A stretch of 64,000 nt of DNA from Niallia sp. NCCP-28 (GTDB taxonomy: Bacteria > Bacillota > Bacilli > Bacillales > Cytobacillaceae): contig NZ_BQYJ01000002.1 of the NCBI RefSeq assembly GCF_023168165.1, positions 868,001 to 932,000 on the forward strand, in the 5' to 3' direction. Below are positions 1 to 8,277 of the stretch, one piece after another. The notes below the pieces were generated by a model. The model was not told the origin of the DNA. It did no database searches and was given only the letters and a program-made list of their open reading frames with translations. The position numbers and the translations under genes were made by a program. Positions within the stretch are counted from its first letter, which is position 1. Each line of letters starts with the position of its first letter.

Positions 1-901
1 ACCCTAGGATAAAGCTTGTAATAATTGCCTTATGCATCAGCGTGGCAGATTCTGCATCGCTTGTTAGCTTGCTGCCCAGTGTGATTTCAAAAATTCCTGC
101 AATAAAAGGAATGCTTAAATCGGCTGGAAAATGAAACAGCTGAAAAAAAGACTGGAGAAATTGTGCAAAAAAAGATGTGATATGTAGGTGAAATAATAGA
201 CGATTGATGACGGAAAAAAGAATAATAAATCCACCGACCATAAGGAGAGACTGGATGGAAGAACTGACGGCATCGCCAAGCAGCTTTCCGATAGGCCGCT
301 TATCCTTTAGGCGGGTACGATGCAGTTCCGTTAATGCTTTGCGCAAAGAAGGTCTCCTAATTTTTTCTGTTTTTTTCTTTTCATCTTTGCTGCCATAAAA
401 CCTCATACAGATGCCCACCGTAAAATTAGCCAAATAATGGGCGAATGCCAGCAAAAACCCCAGTTTCGGATTATGAAAAAAAGCAGCAGATACAGCGCCG
501 ATAATAAACATGGGATTGGAAGCATTGGAAAAGGAAGCAAGCCTTTCTGCTTCTATTTTTGTTAATTGCTTTTCTTCGCGTAGTCTCGCTGTTAATTTTG
601 CCCCTGTTGGAAATCCGGATACCATTCCCATTGCCCAGACAAACCCGCCAACTCCTGGAACCCGAAAAAGGGGTCGCATCAAAGGCTCTAATAAGACACC
701 TAGGAAACGGACAACACCAAATCCAATCATTATTTCTGAAAGAATCAAAAAAGGCAGCAAGGATGGAAATACGATGGTCCACCAAGTATTAAGTCCTTTT
801 TTTGATGCGTCTACTGCAACGGCAGGAAAGGCTATTAAAGCAAATGCCAAAAGAGATGCAGATAAGGCCAATAAAATAGTTTTTATTTTTGAACGGTACA
901 A
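1..901 (-). CDS. ylbJ: Sporulation integral membrane protein YlbJ (partial, 3' end outside window)
   Basis: Reading the minus strand gives an open frame of 300 codons that runs off the left edge, so the C-terminus is missing. The start is TTG at 901, about ten bases after a strong AGGAGG. The protein is very hydrophobic with several membrane spans, including the stretches VFPSLLPFLILSEIMIG and GMVSGFPTGAKL that are typical of YlbJ and the nucleoside-recognition/gate family. In B. subtilis ylbJ is expressed in the mother cell and is needed for normal spore formation; its transported substrate is not known to me. It is divergent from ylbK, the usual arrangement. The assignment rests on family-like sequence plus context. 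Confidence 0.88.
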   Translation of the reverse strand, partial: MYRSKIKTILLALSASLLAFALIAFPAVAVDASKKGLNTWWTIVFPSLLPFLILSEIMIGFGVVRFLGVLLEPLMRPLFRVPGVGGFVWAMGMVSGFPTGAKLTARLREEKQLTKIEAERLASFSNASNPMFIIGAVSAAFFHNPKLGFLLAFAHYLANFTVGICMRFYGSKDEKKKTEKIRRPSLRKALTELHRTRLKDKRPIGKLLGDAVSSSIQSLLMVGGFIILFSVINRLLFHLHITSFFAQFLQSFFQLFHFPADLSIPFIAGIFEITLGSKLTSDAESATLMHKAIITSFILG

Positions 902-1232
902 ATAAGGCACCCTCCTTTGTTATTGAAATGATTTTATAAGCAGTGCCAAAAAGAACAAAATAAACGTATAGTGCATAATAAAAAGTAGAAGCAAATATAC
1001 CTGCTATTTTTTCGATTGTCTTGTGAACCTCGTCCTATTTATCTCCTTATCCTTCAATATACTCATATCTAAAAAAAAAAGACCATAAGATTGATAAGCA
1101 AAGGTGTTTTTAAGAGAAGGAGAGGAGAAACATTTTCGATTATGAAACCTTTTTAAAGGTTCAAAATAGAAAGTGCATCCCAGTATATGAATGAATATAT
1201 TTTTCAATAAAATTGGAGAGGGGGAAAAAGGA
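902..1232. other. Divergent intergenic region ylbJ / ylbK
   Basis: These 331 bases separate two divergent genes and should hold promoters for both. I see no clear consensus SigA or SigE promoter. The most regular structure is the palindrome AACCTTTTTAAAGGTT at about 1146-1161, upstream of ylbK. No coding sequence is apparent. Confidence 0.5.
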
Positions 1233-2024
1233 ATGGGGCCTCCAAAAATAGGGTTAGCGTTGGGATCAGGCGGGGCAAGAGGATTCGCTCATATTGGTGT
1301 AATAAAAGTTTTAACAGAAGAGAATATACCAATAGATTTTATTGCTGGAAGCAGCATCGGATCTATTGTTGCAACACTTTACGGAGCCGGATTAGATATA
1401 GAGCGATTATATGATTTATCTAAATTTTTTAAACGAAAATATTTTTTAGATTTTACTGTGCCGAAAATGGGATTTATTGCTGGTAATAAAGTAAAGGAAA
1501 TGATTCGTTTATTTACATTTGGGAAAAATATAGAAGAATTAGATATTCCTGTATCCGTTGTTGCGACAGATTTATTATCAGGGGAAAAAGTTGTGTTTTC
1601 AAAAGGTCCCATTGCAGAAGCGGTTCGAGCAAGCATTTCCATCCCAGGGATTTTTATTCCTGAAAAAATAGATGGCCGCCTTCTCGTAGATGGCGGTGTG
1701 ATAGATCGTGTGCCAGTTTCAGTTGTCAGAGAAATGGGAGCTGATCTAATTATTGCGGTCGATGTTGCGAATGTAAATATAACAGCGGAAATTAACTCGA
1801 TTTATGATGTGATTATGAGAAGTCTTGATATTATCCAAATGGAACTAGTGAATAGCAGAGAAATAGCAAGTGATTTTATGATTCGTCCTCCTGTTGAAAT
1901 GTTTAACAGCAAAGCATTTACTAATCTAGAGAAAATTATTGAACTGGGTGAAGAAGAAACAAGGAGACAAATGGGAAATATAAAAAAAATGATAAAAGAT
2001 TGGGAACTGGAAAATGGTGTTTAA
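1233..2024 (+). CDS. ylbK: Patatin-like phospholipase family protein YlbK
   Basis: A 263-residue protein of the bacterial patatin/RssA-like family, predicted serine acyl-hydrolases acting on lipids; the physiological substrate is unknown. It shows the glycine-rich oxyanion motif GSGGARG near residues 11-17, the nucleophile elbow GSSIG (residues 39-43, Ser41) and the DGG motif carrying the catalytic Asp of the Ser-Asp dyad (LLVDGGVIDR). An upstream in-frame ATG at 1191 exists. I prefer the ATG at 1233 because it follows GGAGAGGGGG by about eight bases and matches the usual start of YlbK (M..P.IGLALGSGG). It is followed by its own terminator. Confidence 0.9.
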   Translation: MGPPKIGLALGSGGARGFAHIGVIKVLTEENIPIDFIAGSSIGSIVATLYGAGLDIERLYDLSKFFKRKYFLDFTVPKMGFIAGNKVKEMIRLFTFGKNIEELDIPVSVVATDLLSGEKVVFSKGPIAEAVRASISIPGIFIPEKIDGRLLVDGGVIDRVPVSVVREMGADLIIAVDVANVNITAEINSIYDVIMRSLDIIQMELVNSREIASDFMIRPPVEMFNSKAFTNLEKIIELGEEETRRQMGNIKKMIKDWELENGV

Positions 2025-2036
2025 AGCTATAGTTAT

Positions 2037-2084
2037 AAAAAAGAAAGCAGAGATAATGTGAAATTCTCCTGCTTTCTTTTTTAT
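2037..2084 (+). terminator. Rho-independent terminator after ylbK
   Basis: AAAAAGAAAGCAG pairs with CTGCTTTCTTTTTT across a loop of about 17 bases, ending in a T-run, shortly after the ylbK stop. Confidence 0.8.
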
Positions 2085-2321
2085 AGGCTGTCTTCTTAAA
2101 ATTTGTTGTTTTTAACAGGGGAAATGGGAGAAGAAAGACGTAGAAGCCTGAAAAAACAGGAAGGATTTCTACAGGAACTGTATGCGACGAGGTGTCTTGG
2201 CGCCCATTCGCAGTATATTAAGCTTGCATCTTCAAAAGCAATAATCTATAGCAAAAAAAAAGTTTGTATAAATAAAGTTTCTAGATAGGGAAAAATTAAT
2301 TCTTTGTCATATCTTAACCGG

Positions 2322-2461
2322 CTTTTGTCCACCGTCTAAGGGATTATAAGAGAAGAAGAGGAATCTAGATGGATAGAAACTTGCCCGTATAAAAGCCTAA
2401 TTGGTTTAACTAACAATCAGTGGGGAGGAAGAAACCTCCACTGATTGAAGTTTCACTTTAT
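2322..2461 (+). repeat. Dispersed intergenic repeat, copy A (complete, with hairpin)
   Basis: One copy of an intergenic element found several times in this window. It begins near GGCTTTTGTCCACC (2321-2334), contains AGAAACTTGCCCGT (about 2375-2388) and AAAAGCCT, then a strong hairpin (AATCAGTGGGGAGG at 2415-2428 pairing with CCTCCACTGATT at 2435-2446), and ends GAAGTTTCACTTTAT (about 2447-2461). The same blocks occur in the same order at 29.2 kb and inverted at 24.7 kb. There is no open reading frame and no transposase. It lies between the convergent ylbK and tmcAL genes. Confidence 0.75.
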
Positions 2462-2486
2462 CTATAATTTAAGAAATCTTGTTCTT

Positions 2487-3698
2487 TTATTTCATAATAG
2501 GCGGCTGGCTATATTCCAATTTTGTTAATTTCTGCTGAAACGAAAGCGGGGCCCCTAGTGAATAGATCGCAGCTGCTTTACTGTCCAATGCGATTTGTTT
2601 ATTGTGAAAACTAGACAGTTTGCTTACAACAGGAAGAAGAAAAGCCTTTTTCTTTTCCTTTAAATAAAGCCTCCCGCTGGCTGTACTTCCTAATAAACGA
2701 ATATAAGTGGGTTCTGACATTTTTTTTATATCTGTTTTTTGGGTATTAGTTAAGATATGAGTGCAAATGCGCTGTAATCTTGTCCAAGTATATCGTTTTG
2801 TTTTCACTAGCGTTAAAAAATGATGGAAGGACTCTGCTTTTTTAATACTAGCAAGCAATCGATGCTCCAATCCTTCTTCTACTTCGTATATGCCAGACAA
2901 TTCATCTGCTTTTGTCTGCAGCAATCGGAATTTTAAATAGGGCCAATAATTTTCCCACTGCATATAAACGCCGTATTCCATTTGGAATGCTTTCAGAATA
3001 GCGCTTGTATGTGCAGGGATATAAGGTGCAATTGTTTCTCTGCTACTTTTGGCATCCAATAGCTGTTTGCGAATGCTAGTAGCGCTTGCAATGGTTTCAG
3101 AAGAAAAGTCTGTATCATGATAATTGGCATCTTTGCGGGTTATGGTGACCAATTGGATAGCTAGTTTAAGTGAACGAACTGCTTTTACATATTGAAACCC
3201 TAACATATTATTTGGTTTGCTTAAATCTGGCATGGCCATTTTCTTTTCTTTCAGCTGCAAAAATGCAAGAGAGGCAGCTTTCGGATAACTATTCCCTTCA
3301 GTCATAAAAGCCTTTAGTGACTGTTCATAACTTGTTTTATTCTCTTCAAGGAGAGAATAAGCATTGTAAAAGGATTGGATATCCCCTGACTCACTTCCAA
3401 AACATATAAAGTCGCATCTGAGGCTATCTAGGAGGCGAATGGCACCATAAGCGAATATTTCAGCATGTTGTGTGGCAAAGACATAAGGGAGTTCAATAAC
3501 AAGATCTATTCCATGCTGCAAGGCCATATCTGCCCGGTGCCATTTGGAAACAACAGCAGGTTCGCCTCTTTGGAGAAAAGGGCCGCTCATTACAGCAATA
3601 ACAATATCTGCATTTGTTAATTCTTTTGCTTTTTGTATATGATATAAATGTCCATTGTGCAGTGGATTGTATTCGACGATTAAACCAACAGCTTTCAT
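2487..3698 (-). CDS. tmcAL: tRNA(Met) cytidine acetate ligase TmcAL (YlbM)
   Basis: A 403-residue member of the YlbM/TmcAL family. In B. subtilis this enzyme uses acetate and ATP to make N4-acetylcytidine at the wobble base of elongator tRNA-Met, securing accurate AUG reading. The N-terminus carries the nucleotidyltransferase motif HNGH (residues 14-17) in VEYNPLHNGH, followed by MSGPFLQRGEPA and the conserved SESGD region. Two ATGs lie two codons apart. The second (3698) is seven bases from AAGGAG, while the first (3704) sits too close to it, so 3698 is chosen. It is transcribed opposite to its neighbours, as in B. subtilis. Confidence 0.93.
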   Translation of the reverse strand: MKAVGLIVEYNPLHNGHLYHIQKAKELTNADIVIAVMSGPFLQRGEPAVVSKWHRADMALQHGIDLVIELPYVFATQHAEIFAYGAIRLLDSLRCDFICFGSESGDIQSFYNAYSLLEENKTSYEQSLKAFMTEGNSYPKAASLAFLQLKEKKMAMPDLSKPNNMLGFQYVKAVRSLKLAIQLVTITRKDANYHDTDFSSETIASATSIRKQLLDAKSSRETIAPYIPAHTSAILKAFQMEYGVYMQWENYWPYLKFRLLQTKADELSGIYEVEEGLEHRLLASIKKAESFHHFLTLVKTKRYTWTRLQRICTHILTNTQKTDIKKMSEPTYIRLLGSTASGRLYLKEKKKAFLLPVVSKLSSFHNKQIALDSKAAAIYSLGAPLSFQQKLTKLEYSQPPIMK

Positions 3699-3914
3699 GT
3701 GCATTCTCCTTTCTTAAATCGTGTTTTTTAGGCGATGATTAGTTTCAGGCATTGTTAAGGAATGGTTAAATACATGCAAATTTGCTAAAAATAGAATACA
3801 GGAAGTTGCAACTATAAGCTAGTTTAGTATACTGATTTTTAGGAGATGACAGTATTGTGAAAATTTAATAATAGAGCTCCATTTCCCATAAATATTAGCC
3901 AAAAAACGGAAGAC

Positions 3915-3942
3915 TTGCAATTCTTCTTATTATGGGTACAAT
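3915..3942 (+). promoter_or_regulatory. Possible upstream SigA promoter for ylbN-rpmF
   Basis: TTGCAA (3915-3920) and TACAAT (3937-3942) are separated by 16 bases. This is weaker than the promoter immediately downstream at 4001-4029. Confidence 0.35.
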
Positions 3943-4000
3943 AAATAAGAATGTATTTAAAGCTCTAAAAAACTAACATTTAGACTGTAAAGAAAAAATA

Positions 4001-4029
4001 TTGACAAATAATTATATGAAAGCTATAAT
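4001..4029 (+). promoter_or_regulatory. SigA promoter for ylbN-rpmF
   Basis: A perfect consensus pair: TTGACA (4001-4006), a 17-base spacer and TATAAT (4024-4029). The expected start of transcription near 4036 leaves a short leader of about 20 bases before ylbN. The rest of the 3699-4000 interval has no recognisable gene. Confidence 0.9.
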
Positions 4030-4056
4030 TACCTTTGTTGCCTTGAGGTGATATAT

Positions 4057-4566
4057 ATGAAATGGACGTTAAGCCAGTTACAAAAATATCGAAGTAAGGG
4101 ATATCCAATTGATGAAACGATAAATGTAGATAGTATTAAAAAAGTCGACCCATCGATTAGAAGGGTTTCGCCGATTCATGTACTAGGTCGCACAGATATT
4201 GATTCGACAAAAGTGACTTTTCATTTGCAAATTAAAGGGTCCTTAATATTACCTTGCTCTCGTACTTTAGTAGACGTGGATTATCCAATTAATGTTGAAA
4301 CAACAGAAACTTTTCTCTTAAAGGTTTCCGAATATGAAACAGATGTAGAGGAAGTTCATCAAGTAAATGGTGATGTGATTGACTTAATGCCAATCATAGA
4401 AGAAATCCTTTTGCTTGAAGTGCCTATGCAAGTTTTCTGTGAAGATAGCAAAGAAGAAGGTGCTCCTCAATCTGGTCATGATTGGGAAGTGATTCAAGAG
4501 CAAGATAAACAGGATAAAATTGATCCTCGTCTTGCTGAGCTTGCTAAGTTTTTTGAAAACAAGTAA
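4057..4566 (+). CDS. ylbN: YceD/DUF177 family protein YlbN
   Basis: A 169-residue acidic protein of the DUF177 (YceD) family, which is almost always encoded directly before rpmF. In other bacteria and plastids the family has been linked to 23S rRNA accumulation; the molecular activity is not established. A GTG at 4048 in the same frame overlaps the Shine-Dalgarno sequence GAGGTG (4045-4050), so the ATG at 4057, six bases after it, is the better start. The C-terminal half contains the conserved DLMPIIEEILLLEVPM-type segment and CEDS. It is co-transcribed with rpmF. Confidence 0.88.
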   Translation: MKWTLSQLQKYRSKGYPIDETINVDSIKKVDPSIRRVSPIHVLGRTDIDSTKVTFHLQIKGSLILPCSRTLVDVDYPINVETTETFLLKVSEYETDVEEVHQVNGDVIDLMPIIEEILLLEVPMQVFCEDSKEEGAPQSGHDWEVIQEQDKQDKIDPRLAELAKFFENK

Positions 4567-4665
4567 ATAATGCCCGATTATTCGTTGGCAGAACAAAAGA
4601 AACATTTGAGAATAGAGTAATCTGCTCTCATTACTTTCTTAATACTCTTTAAGGAGGTGGGAAGA

Positions 4666-4839
4666 ATGGCTGTACCTTTTAGAAGAACATCTAAAACTGC
4701 GAAAAGAAAACGTCGTACACATTTTAAATTACAAGTGCCTGGTATGGTAGAATGCCCTAACTGTGGTGAAATGAAACTTGCTCACCGCGTTTGCAGCGCT
4801 TGCGGAACATACAAAGGTAAAGAAGTTGTAAGCAACTAA
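4666..4839 (+). CDS. rpmF: 50S ribosomal protein L32
   Basis: A 57-residue basic protein that is part of the large ribosomal subunit. The N-terminus [17 protein letters not shown] is the L32 signature. Four cysteines in two pairs (CPNC and CSAC) show the zinc-binding form, rather than the cysteine-free paralogue some Bacillaceae make under zinc starvation. The start follows AAGGAGGTGG. It is the last gene of the ylbN-rpmF unit. Confidence 0.97.
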   Translation: MAVPFRRTSKTAKRKRRTHFKLQVPGMVECPNCGEMKLAHRVCSACGTYKGKEVVSN

Positions 4840-4854
4840 TTATCTTTTTGTTGG

Positions 4855-4892
4855 AAAAAACACAAGAACTTATTGTTCTTGTGTTTTTTTTT
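4855..4892 (+). terminator. Terminator after rpmF
   Basis: CACAAGAAC (4861-4869) and GTTCTTGTG (4875-4883) flank a five-base loop, with an A-run before and at least eight T after. Confidence 0.93.
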
Positions 4893-4961
4893 GTTGTTCC
4901 ACTATTAAAATGATATATAGTGAAGATAATACCTATTATTTCAAAGAAAGGAGGAAATAAC

Positions 4962-5425
4962 ATGATTATTGTAAGCTCCTGTTTAGCTGGGATGGAAGTA
5001 AGATATAATGGAACCCATTGTCTGCATAATAAAATTCAAGAGCTGATTCAAGAAAAAAAGCAGTAGCTGTTTGTCCAGAGCTGCTTGGCGGTTTTCATAC
5101 GCCAAGGGAACCAGCAGAAATTATCGGAGGAAATGGATATGATGTGCTAAAAGGAAAGGCAAAAGTAATTGAAAAAAACGGAAAAGAAGTGACAGACCTC
5201 TATGTAGAAGGGGCATATAAAACATGGGAGCTAGTCTCTGAGCACCAAGCATCTATTGTAGTATTAAAAGAAAATAGTCCATCCTGTGGCAGCAAAATGA
5301 TATATAGTGGCGAATTTTTTCATAAAAGGATAGAAGGAGTGGGAGTAACGACAGCGTTACTGCGAAAAAAAGGAATACAGGTGCTTTCAGAAGAAGAGTT
5401 ATCTGAACTAGTACAAACCTTCTAA
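4962..5425 (+). pseudogene. DUF523 (YbbK-like) family gene interrupted by a frameshift
   Basis: The gene starts at ATG 4962 after AAAGGAGG and reads SSCLAGMEVRYNGTHC, a DUF523 N-terminus. It then stops at TAG 5064-5066. The remaining family sequence (AVCPELLGGFHTPREPAE, then ENSPSCGS) continues at once in another frame to 5425. The break coincides with a run of seven A (5053-5059); one more A would restore a full protein of about 154 residues with all conserved cysteine motifs. Nothing else is damaged. The indel may therefore be a recent mutation, a homopolymer sequencing error, or a site tolerated through transcriptional slippage. The family function is unknown. Confidence 0.8.
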
Positions 5426-5603
5426 AGGGAAATAAATAGAAGTTTTTTTAGCCTAAATGAAAAAAATGCCTTTTTCCATCTACATGCAAGATGGAAAGAA
5501 AAAGTATAATATAAATTTTTTTAGCTAATCAGGCATGATATCAGTCTATCTTTTCTAGTAGATGCATATGTATGAATAAAAAACACTAGGGAGGAAAAGA
5601 CAA

Positions 5604-6179
5604 ATGACAACAACAAGACAAGATGCTTGGTCAAAAGATGAAGATATACTACTAGCTGAGGTAGTATTACGCCTTATAAGAGAGGGAGGAACACAGCTTC
5701 AAGCATTTGAAGAGGTAGGGAAACTGCTTTCAAGAACAAGTGCTGCCTGCGGATTCCGCTGGAATTCATATGTTAGAAAGCAATACAAATCAGGAATTGA
5801 ACTAGCAAAAAAACAAAGGAAATTGCATAAAAAAGTAACTGTGCTGCTAGATGAAGAAGAACAAAAACAATCATCACAAGAAGAATCACAAGAACAAAAA
5901 GAAATACTCCCATTAAAAGACTTTGATGAGGTTATTTTATATTTAAAAGAAATGCATAGTAGTGCCTTAAAATGGGAAACTGCAGCAGCAGATACTGATG
6001 CTTATCAGGAAAAACAACAAGTGTTAGAAGAAAAAGTAACAAAGCTGACAGCTGAAAATGAAAAGCTGCAGCGTGAATTAAATTCGATTGAAGAGGCTTA
6101 CAAAGCGCTAGTGGAATTAATGGAAAAAGCCAGGAATATGGTTGCATTAAAAGAAGAGGATAAGCAGCAGAAGGTCTAA
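5604..6179 (+). CDS. gerR: RsfA-family sporulation transcription factor (GerR/YlbO-like)
   Basis: A 191-residue protein. Its first about 75 residues ([22 protein letters not shown] ... [17 protein letters not shown]) form the Myb-like DNA-binding domain of the RsfA family. A low-complexity acidic and glutamine-rich linker follows, then a heptad-rich coiled coil near residues 130-185. The position after rpmF corresponds to B. subtilis ylbO (gerR), a mother-cell regulator that modulates SigE-dependent genes. RsfA itself is the forespore paralogue, so the exact orthology rests on synteny. The start is ATG after GGGAGG. Confidence 0.85.
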   Translation: MTTTRQDAWSKDEDILLAEVVLRLIREGGTQLQAFEEVGKLLSRTSAACGFRWNSYVRKQYKSGIELAKKQRKLHKKVTVLLDEEEQKQSSQEESQEQKEILPLKDFDEVILYLKEMHSSALKWETAAADTDAYQEKQQVLEEKVTKLTAENEKLQRELNSIEEAYKALVELMEKARNMVALKEEDKQQKV

Positions 6180-6190
6180 TTGCAATATAG

Positions 6191-6247
6191 ATGCGGAGGA
6201 ATTTAATTCGTAGTTGGAAGACTAAAAAGTGAAAAATTCCTTCGCAT
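6191..6247 (+). other. Long-armed hairpin downstream of gerR
   Basis: ATGCGGAGGAATTT (6191-6204) pairs with AAATTCCTTCGCAT (6234-6247), 14 pairs including one G-T, across a 29-base loop, just after the gerR stop. A short T-run occurs about 35 bases later, so this is not a textbook terminator. Confidence 0.45.
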
Positions 6248-6337
6248 GATTAATAGAATCAGAGATGAATAGGTGCTTTTTTTATCCTCTGTCATAAAAT
6301 GTATGAAGATTTTTAATCTCCCCCTTTTTTCCTCTTT

Positions 6338-6760
6338 TTATGGAATCCAAACATAGGATGTATTCGTTTTCTCCTTTATTGGTTTAAATTGAAGTTTTTC
6401 CCAAAAAGAATTCGTTTCGTTTAATGGGTATGTTTTTATAGGTTTATTAAATTGTTTAACAAAAGAAATGAATTTTTTGCCAAGCCCTAATTTTTGATAT
6501 TCTGGCAGTATTTCCACTTTGCATAATTCTAAATAATCATTTTCAGCAGAAAGTTGTTCGACAGAATGATTCAGCTGCATTCTTCCGACGAGTTTTTCCT
6601 CTTCGTATAATCCGAAGAAGGAGGAAGAAAGACTATTTTCAATTAAATCATGCTGCAATTCTTCTGTAATGGCTAATGGGTCTGAAGCCTTTTTATTAAA
6701 TAGCTGAAATTCTTCTAAGGTCTTATAATTAATCGTTAATTTTTTGATGAAAGTATTCAT
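6338..6760 (-). CDS. ylbP: GNAT family N-acetyltransferase YlbP
   Basis: A 140-residue single-domain acetyltransferase of the GNAT fold. The acetyl-CoA binding motif A is visible as LELCKVEILPEYQKLGLGKKFISFVK (Q-x-x-G-L-G-K, around residues 87-98). An aromatic and proline-rich C-terminus (NSFWEKLQFKP) resembles YlbP of B. subtilis, which lies at the same place and orientation. The substrate is unknown. The start ATG at 6760 follows AGGAGG by six bases. A catabolite-response-like site sits about 40 bases upstream. Confidence 0.85.
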   Translation of the reverse strand: MNTFIKKLTINYKTLEEFQLFNKKASDPLAITEELQHDLIENSLSSSFFGLYEEEKLVGRMQLNHSVEQLSAENDYLELCKVEILPEYQKLGLGKKFISFVKQFNKPIKTYPLNETNSFWEKLQFKPIKEKTNTSYVWIP

Positions 6761-6794
6761 GATAGCCTCCTTGGTAGTAATGGTTTAAAAAAAT

Positions 6795-6808
6795 AGATAA
6801 CGCTTACA
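6795..6808 (-). promoter_or_regulatory. Candidate CcpA (cre) operator upstream of ylbP
   Basis: On the minus strand the sequence TGTAAGCGTTATCT matches the cre consensus TGWNANCGNTNWCA at every fixed position except the last. It lies between ylbP and an AT-rich stretch with a TATACT -10-like box further upstream, which would suit repression of ylbP. Confidence 0.45.
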
Positions 6809-6978
6809 TATACAGTATACTATAATTTGGATATTTTTGCTTCTGCAAAGCATGGGAAAAAGCACATAAAATTATTGCAGAAAGAGGCAACTAAGCAAAC
6901 AAGATAAACAATTTCGAAAATTAATGGTAATATAGAATTATTAAAAAAATGGAGAATGATGATAGAAAAGGAGTCAGC

Positions 6979-7872
6979 ATGGAAATAGCAATTATTGGCG
7001 GTGGCGCGGTTGGTTTGCTCACGGCTTATTTTTTAGAAGAAGATTATGAGGTGACAATTTATGTTCGCAGCATAAAACAGCTGCAGGAATTATCCAATAA
7101 AGGACTTTGTTATAAAAGGGGGGACAAAAAAGAATGGAGACACATAAATATTGATCTTTTTCAAAATTGGCAGGCGAAAGAAGAGATAACATTTGTAACA
7201 GTAAAACAATATCATCTTGAAGCAATTTATAAGAAAATAAATGATTATGCTACAGAAAATAATGGGTTTATATTTATGCAAAATGGAATGAGCCATTTGC
7301 AGGAGATAAAAAAATTAAAGACGAAGCAAATAATGGTAGGGATTGTCGAACATGGCGCGGTAAAAGTAAATGATTATACAGTGGAGCATTTGGGAGTGGG
7401 ATCAATAAAATTAGCTGCTCTTCATTCATTTAATTCCTTTTTGAAAATTCTTGTAGGCAACAAAAACTCTTTTTTTGCTATTCAAGAAGAAAAAGACTAT
7501 TTTGCTGTTATGCAAAAAAAATTAGTTGTTAATAGCTTGGTGAATCCGTTAACGAGTATATTGGGCATTAAGAATGGAGCGCTTCTTGAAAATACTTATT
7601 TTTATGGATTAATAACAGCCTTTATGGAGGAAATAGCCACCATTTTAAACTTAAGCGAAATAGAAAAAAAAGATTACTTTTTTTATTGTGTGGATGTAAT
7701 AAAAAAAACCGCCAATAATAAATCTTCCATGTTAAAGGACATAGAAGAGAAAAGAAAAACAGAAGTGGACAGCATATTAGGGTATTTGCTGCTCACAGCA
7801 AATAAACGAAGCATTTCTGCAAAGCTAACAGAGTCATATTATAATATGGTGAAAGGAAAAGAGTCTAATTAG
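6979..7872 (+). CDS. panE: 2-dehydropantoate 2-reductase (ketopantoate reductase)
   Basis: A 297-residue NADPH-dependent enzyme reducing 2-dehydropantoate to pantoate for coenzyme A synthesis. The Rossmann motif GGGAVG is at residues 7-12. Further family landmarks are VTVKQYHL, FMQNGMSHL, GIVEHGAV and the C-terminal KKLVVNSLVNPLTSILGIKNG, which match B. subtilis YlbQ/PanE closely. An in-frame ATG at 6949 lacks a ribosome site, whereas 6979 follows AAAGGAG by about five bases. It is followed at once by a DUF3397 gene. Confidence 0.93.
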   Translation: MEIAIIGGGAVGLLTAYFLEEDYEVTIYVRSIKQLQELSNKGLCYKRGDKKEWRHINIDLFQNWQAKEEITFVTVKQYHLEAIYKKINDYATENNGFIFMQNGMSHLQEIKKLKTKQIMVGIVEHGAVKVNDYTVEHLGVGSIKLAALHSFNSFLKILVGNKNSFFAIQEEKDYFAVMQKKLVVNSLVNPLTSILGIKNGALLENTYFYGLITAFMEEIATILNLSEIEKKDYFFYCVDVIKKTANNKSSMLKDIEEKRKTEVDSILGYLLLTANKRSISAKLTESYYNMVKGKESN

Positions 7873-7887
7873 AAAGGAGAACGAAAT

Positions 7888-8277
7888 TTGATTTCTTTTA
7901 TAGCGTCTATTATCAGTTTTTTTGTTTTGTTTCCGTATTTTTGTTATGTGCTTGTATTTAGTATTTGCAAACTATTAACGAAAAAACACCGATTTTCCTT
8001 TCATCTTGCGTTAGATGCTAGTACGATTTTTTTTATTGGTTCTGTACATTTTATTATGCAGACTATTTGGGAAATATCCTTTTTAGGTTATATTCTACTA
8101 CTGGTTGTTGTAATAGGATTAGTTCTAGTCTTTTATCATTGGGGAATACAAAAGCAAGAAATCAATTATAAAAAAGTACTTCGAGCATTTTGGAGAGTAA
8201 ACTTTCTTATTTTTTTTGGCATTTATTTTATTTTCAGCACGTATGGAATCATTTATTATATAATAAAATCTATTTAG
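7888..8277 (+). CDS. DUF3397 family membrane protein
   Basis: A 129-residue, very hydrophobic protein with four predicted membrane segments (about residues 1-28, 40-63, 66-86 and 103-125) separated by short basic loops (LLTKKHRF and IQKQEINYKK). A gene of this type sits between panE and bshC in many Bacillaceae. The function is unknown. The start is TTG at 7888, eight bases after AAAGGAGA, 15 bases beyond the panE stop, so the two genes are probably co-transcribed. Confidence 0.75.
   Translation: MISFIASIISFFVLFPYFCYVLVFSICKLLTKKHRFSFHLALDASTIFFIGSVHFIMQTIWEISFLGYILLLVVVIGLVLVFYHWGIQKQEINYKKVLRAFWRVNFLIFFGIYFIFSTYGIIYYIIKSI

Noticed and set aside
510-905. Open frame of 131 codons on the plus strand
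   Set aside because: It lies entirely opposite ylbJ, which has a strong ribosome site and a recognisable family sequence.
2103-2288. Short plus-strand frame of 61 codons in the ylbK-tmcAL gap
   Set aside because: No ribosome site, no recognisable protein and a non-ATG start; probably chance.
5530-5575. SigE promoter for gerR
   Set aside because: CATATG-like sequence is present, but the upstream box at the right spacing matches poorly, so I did not list it.
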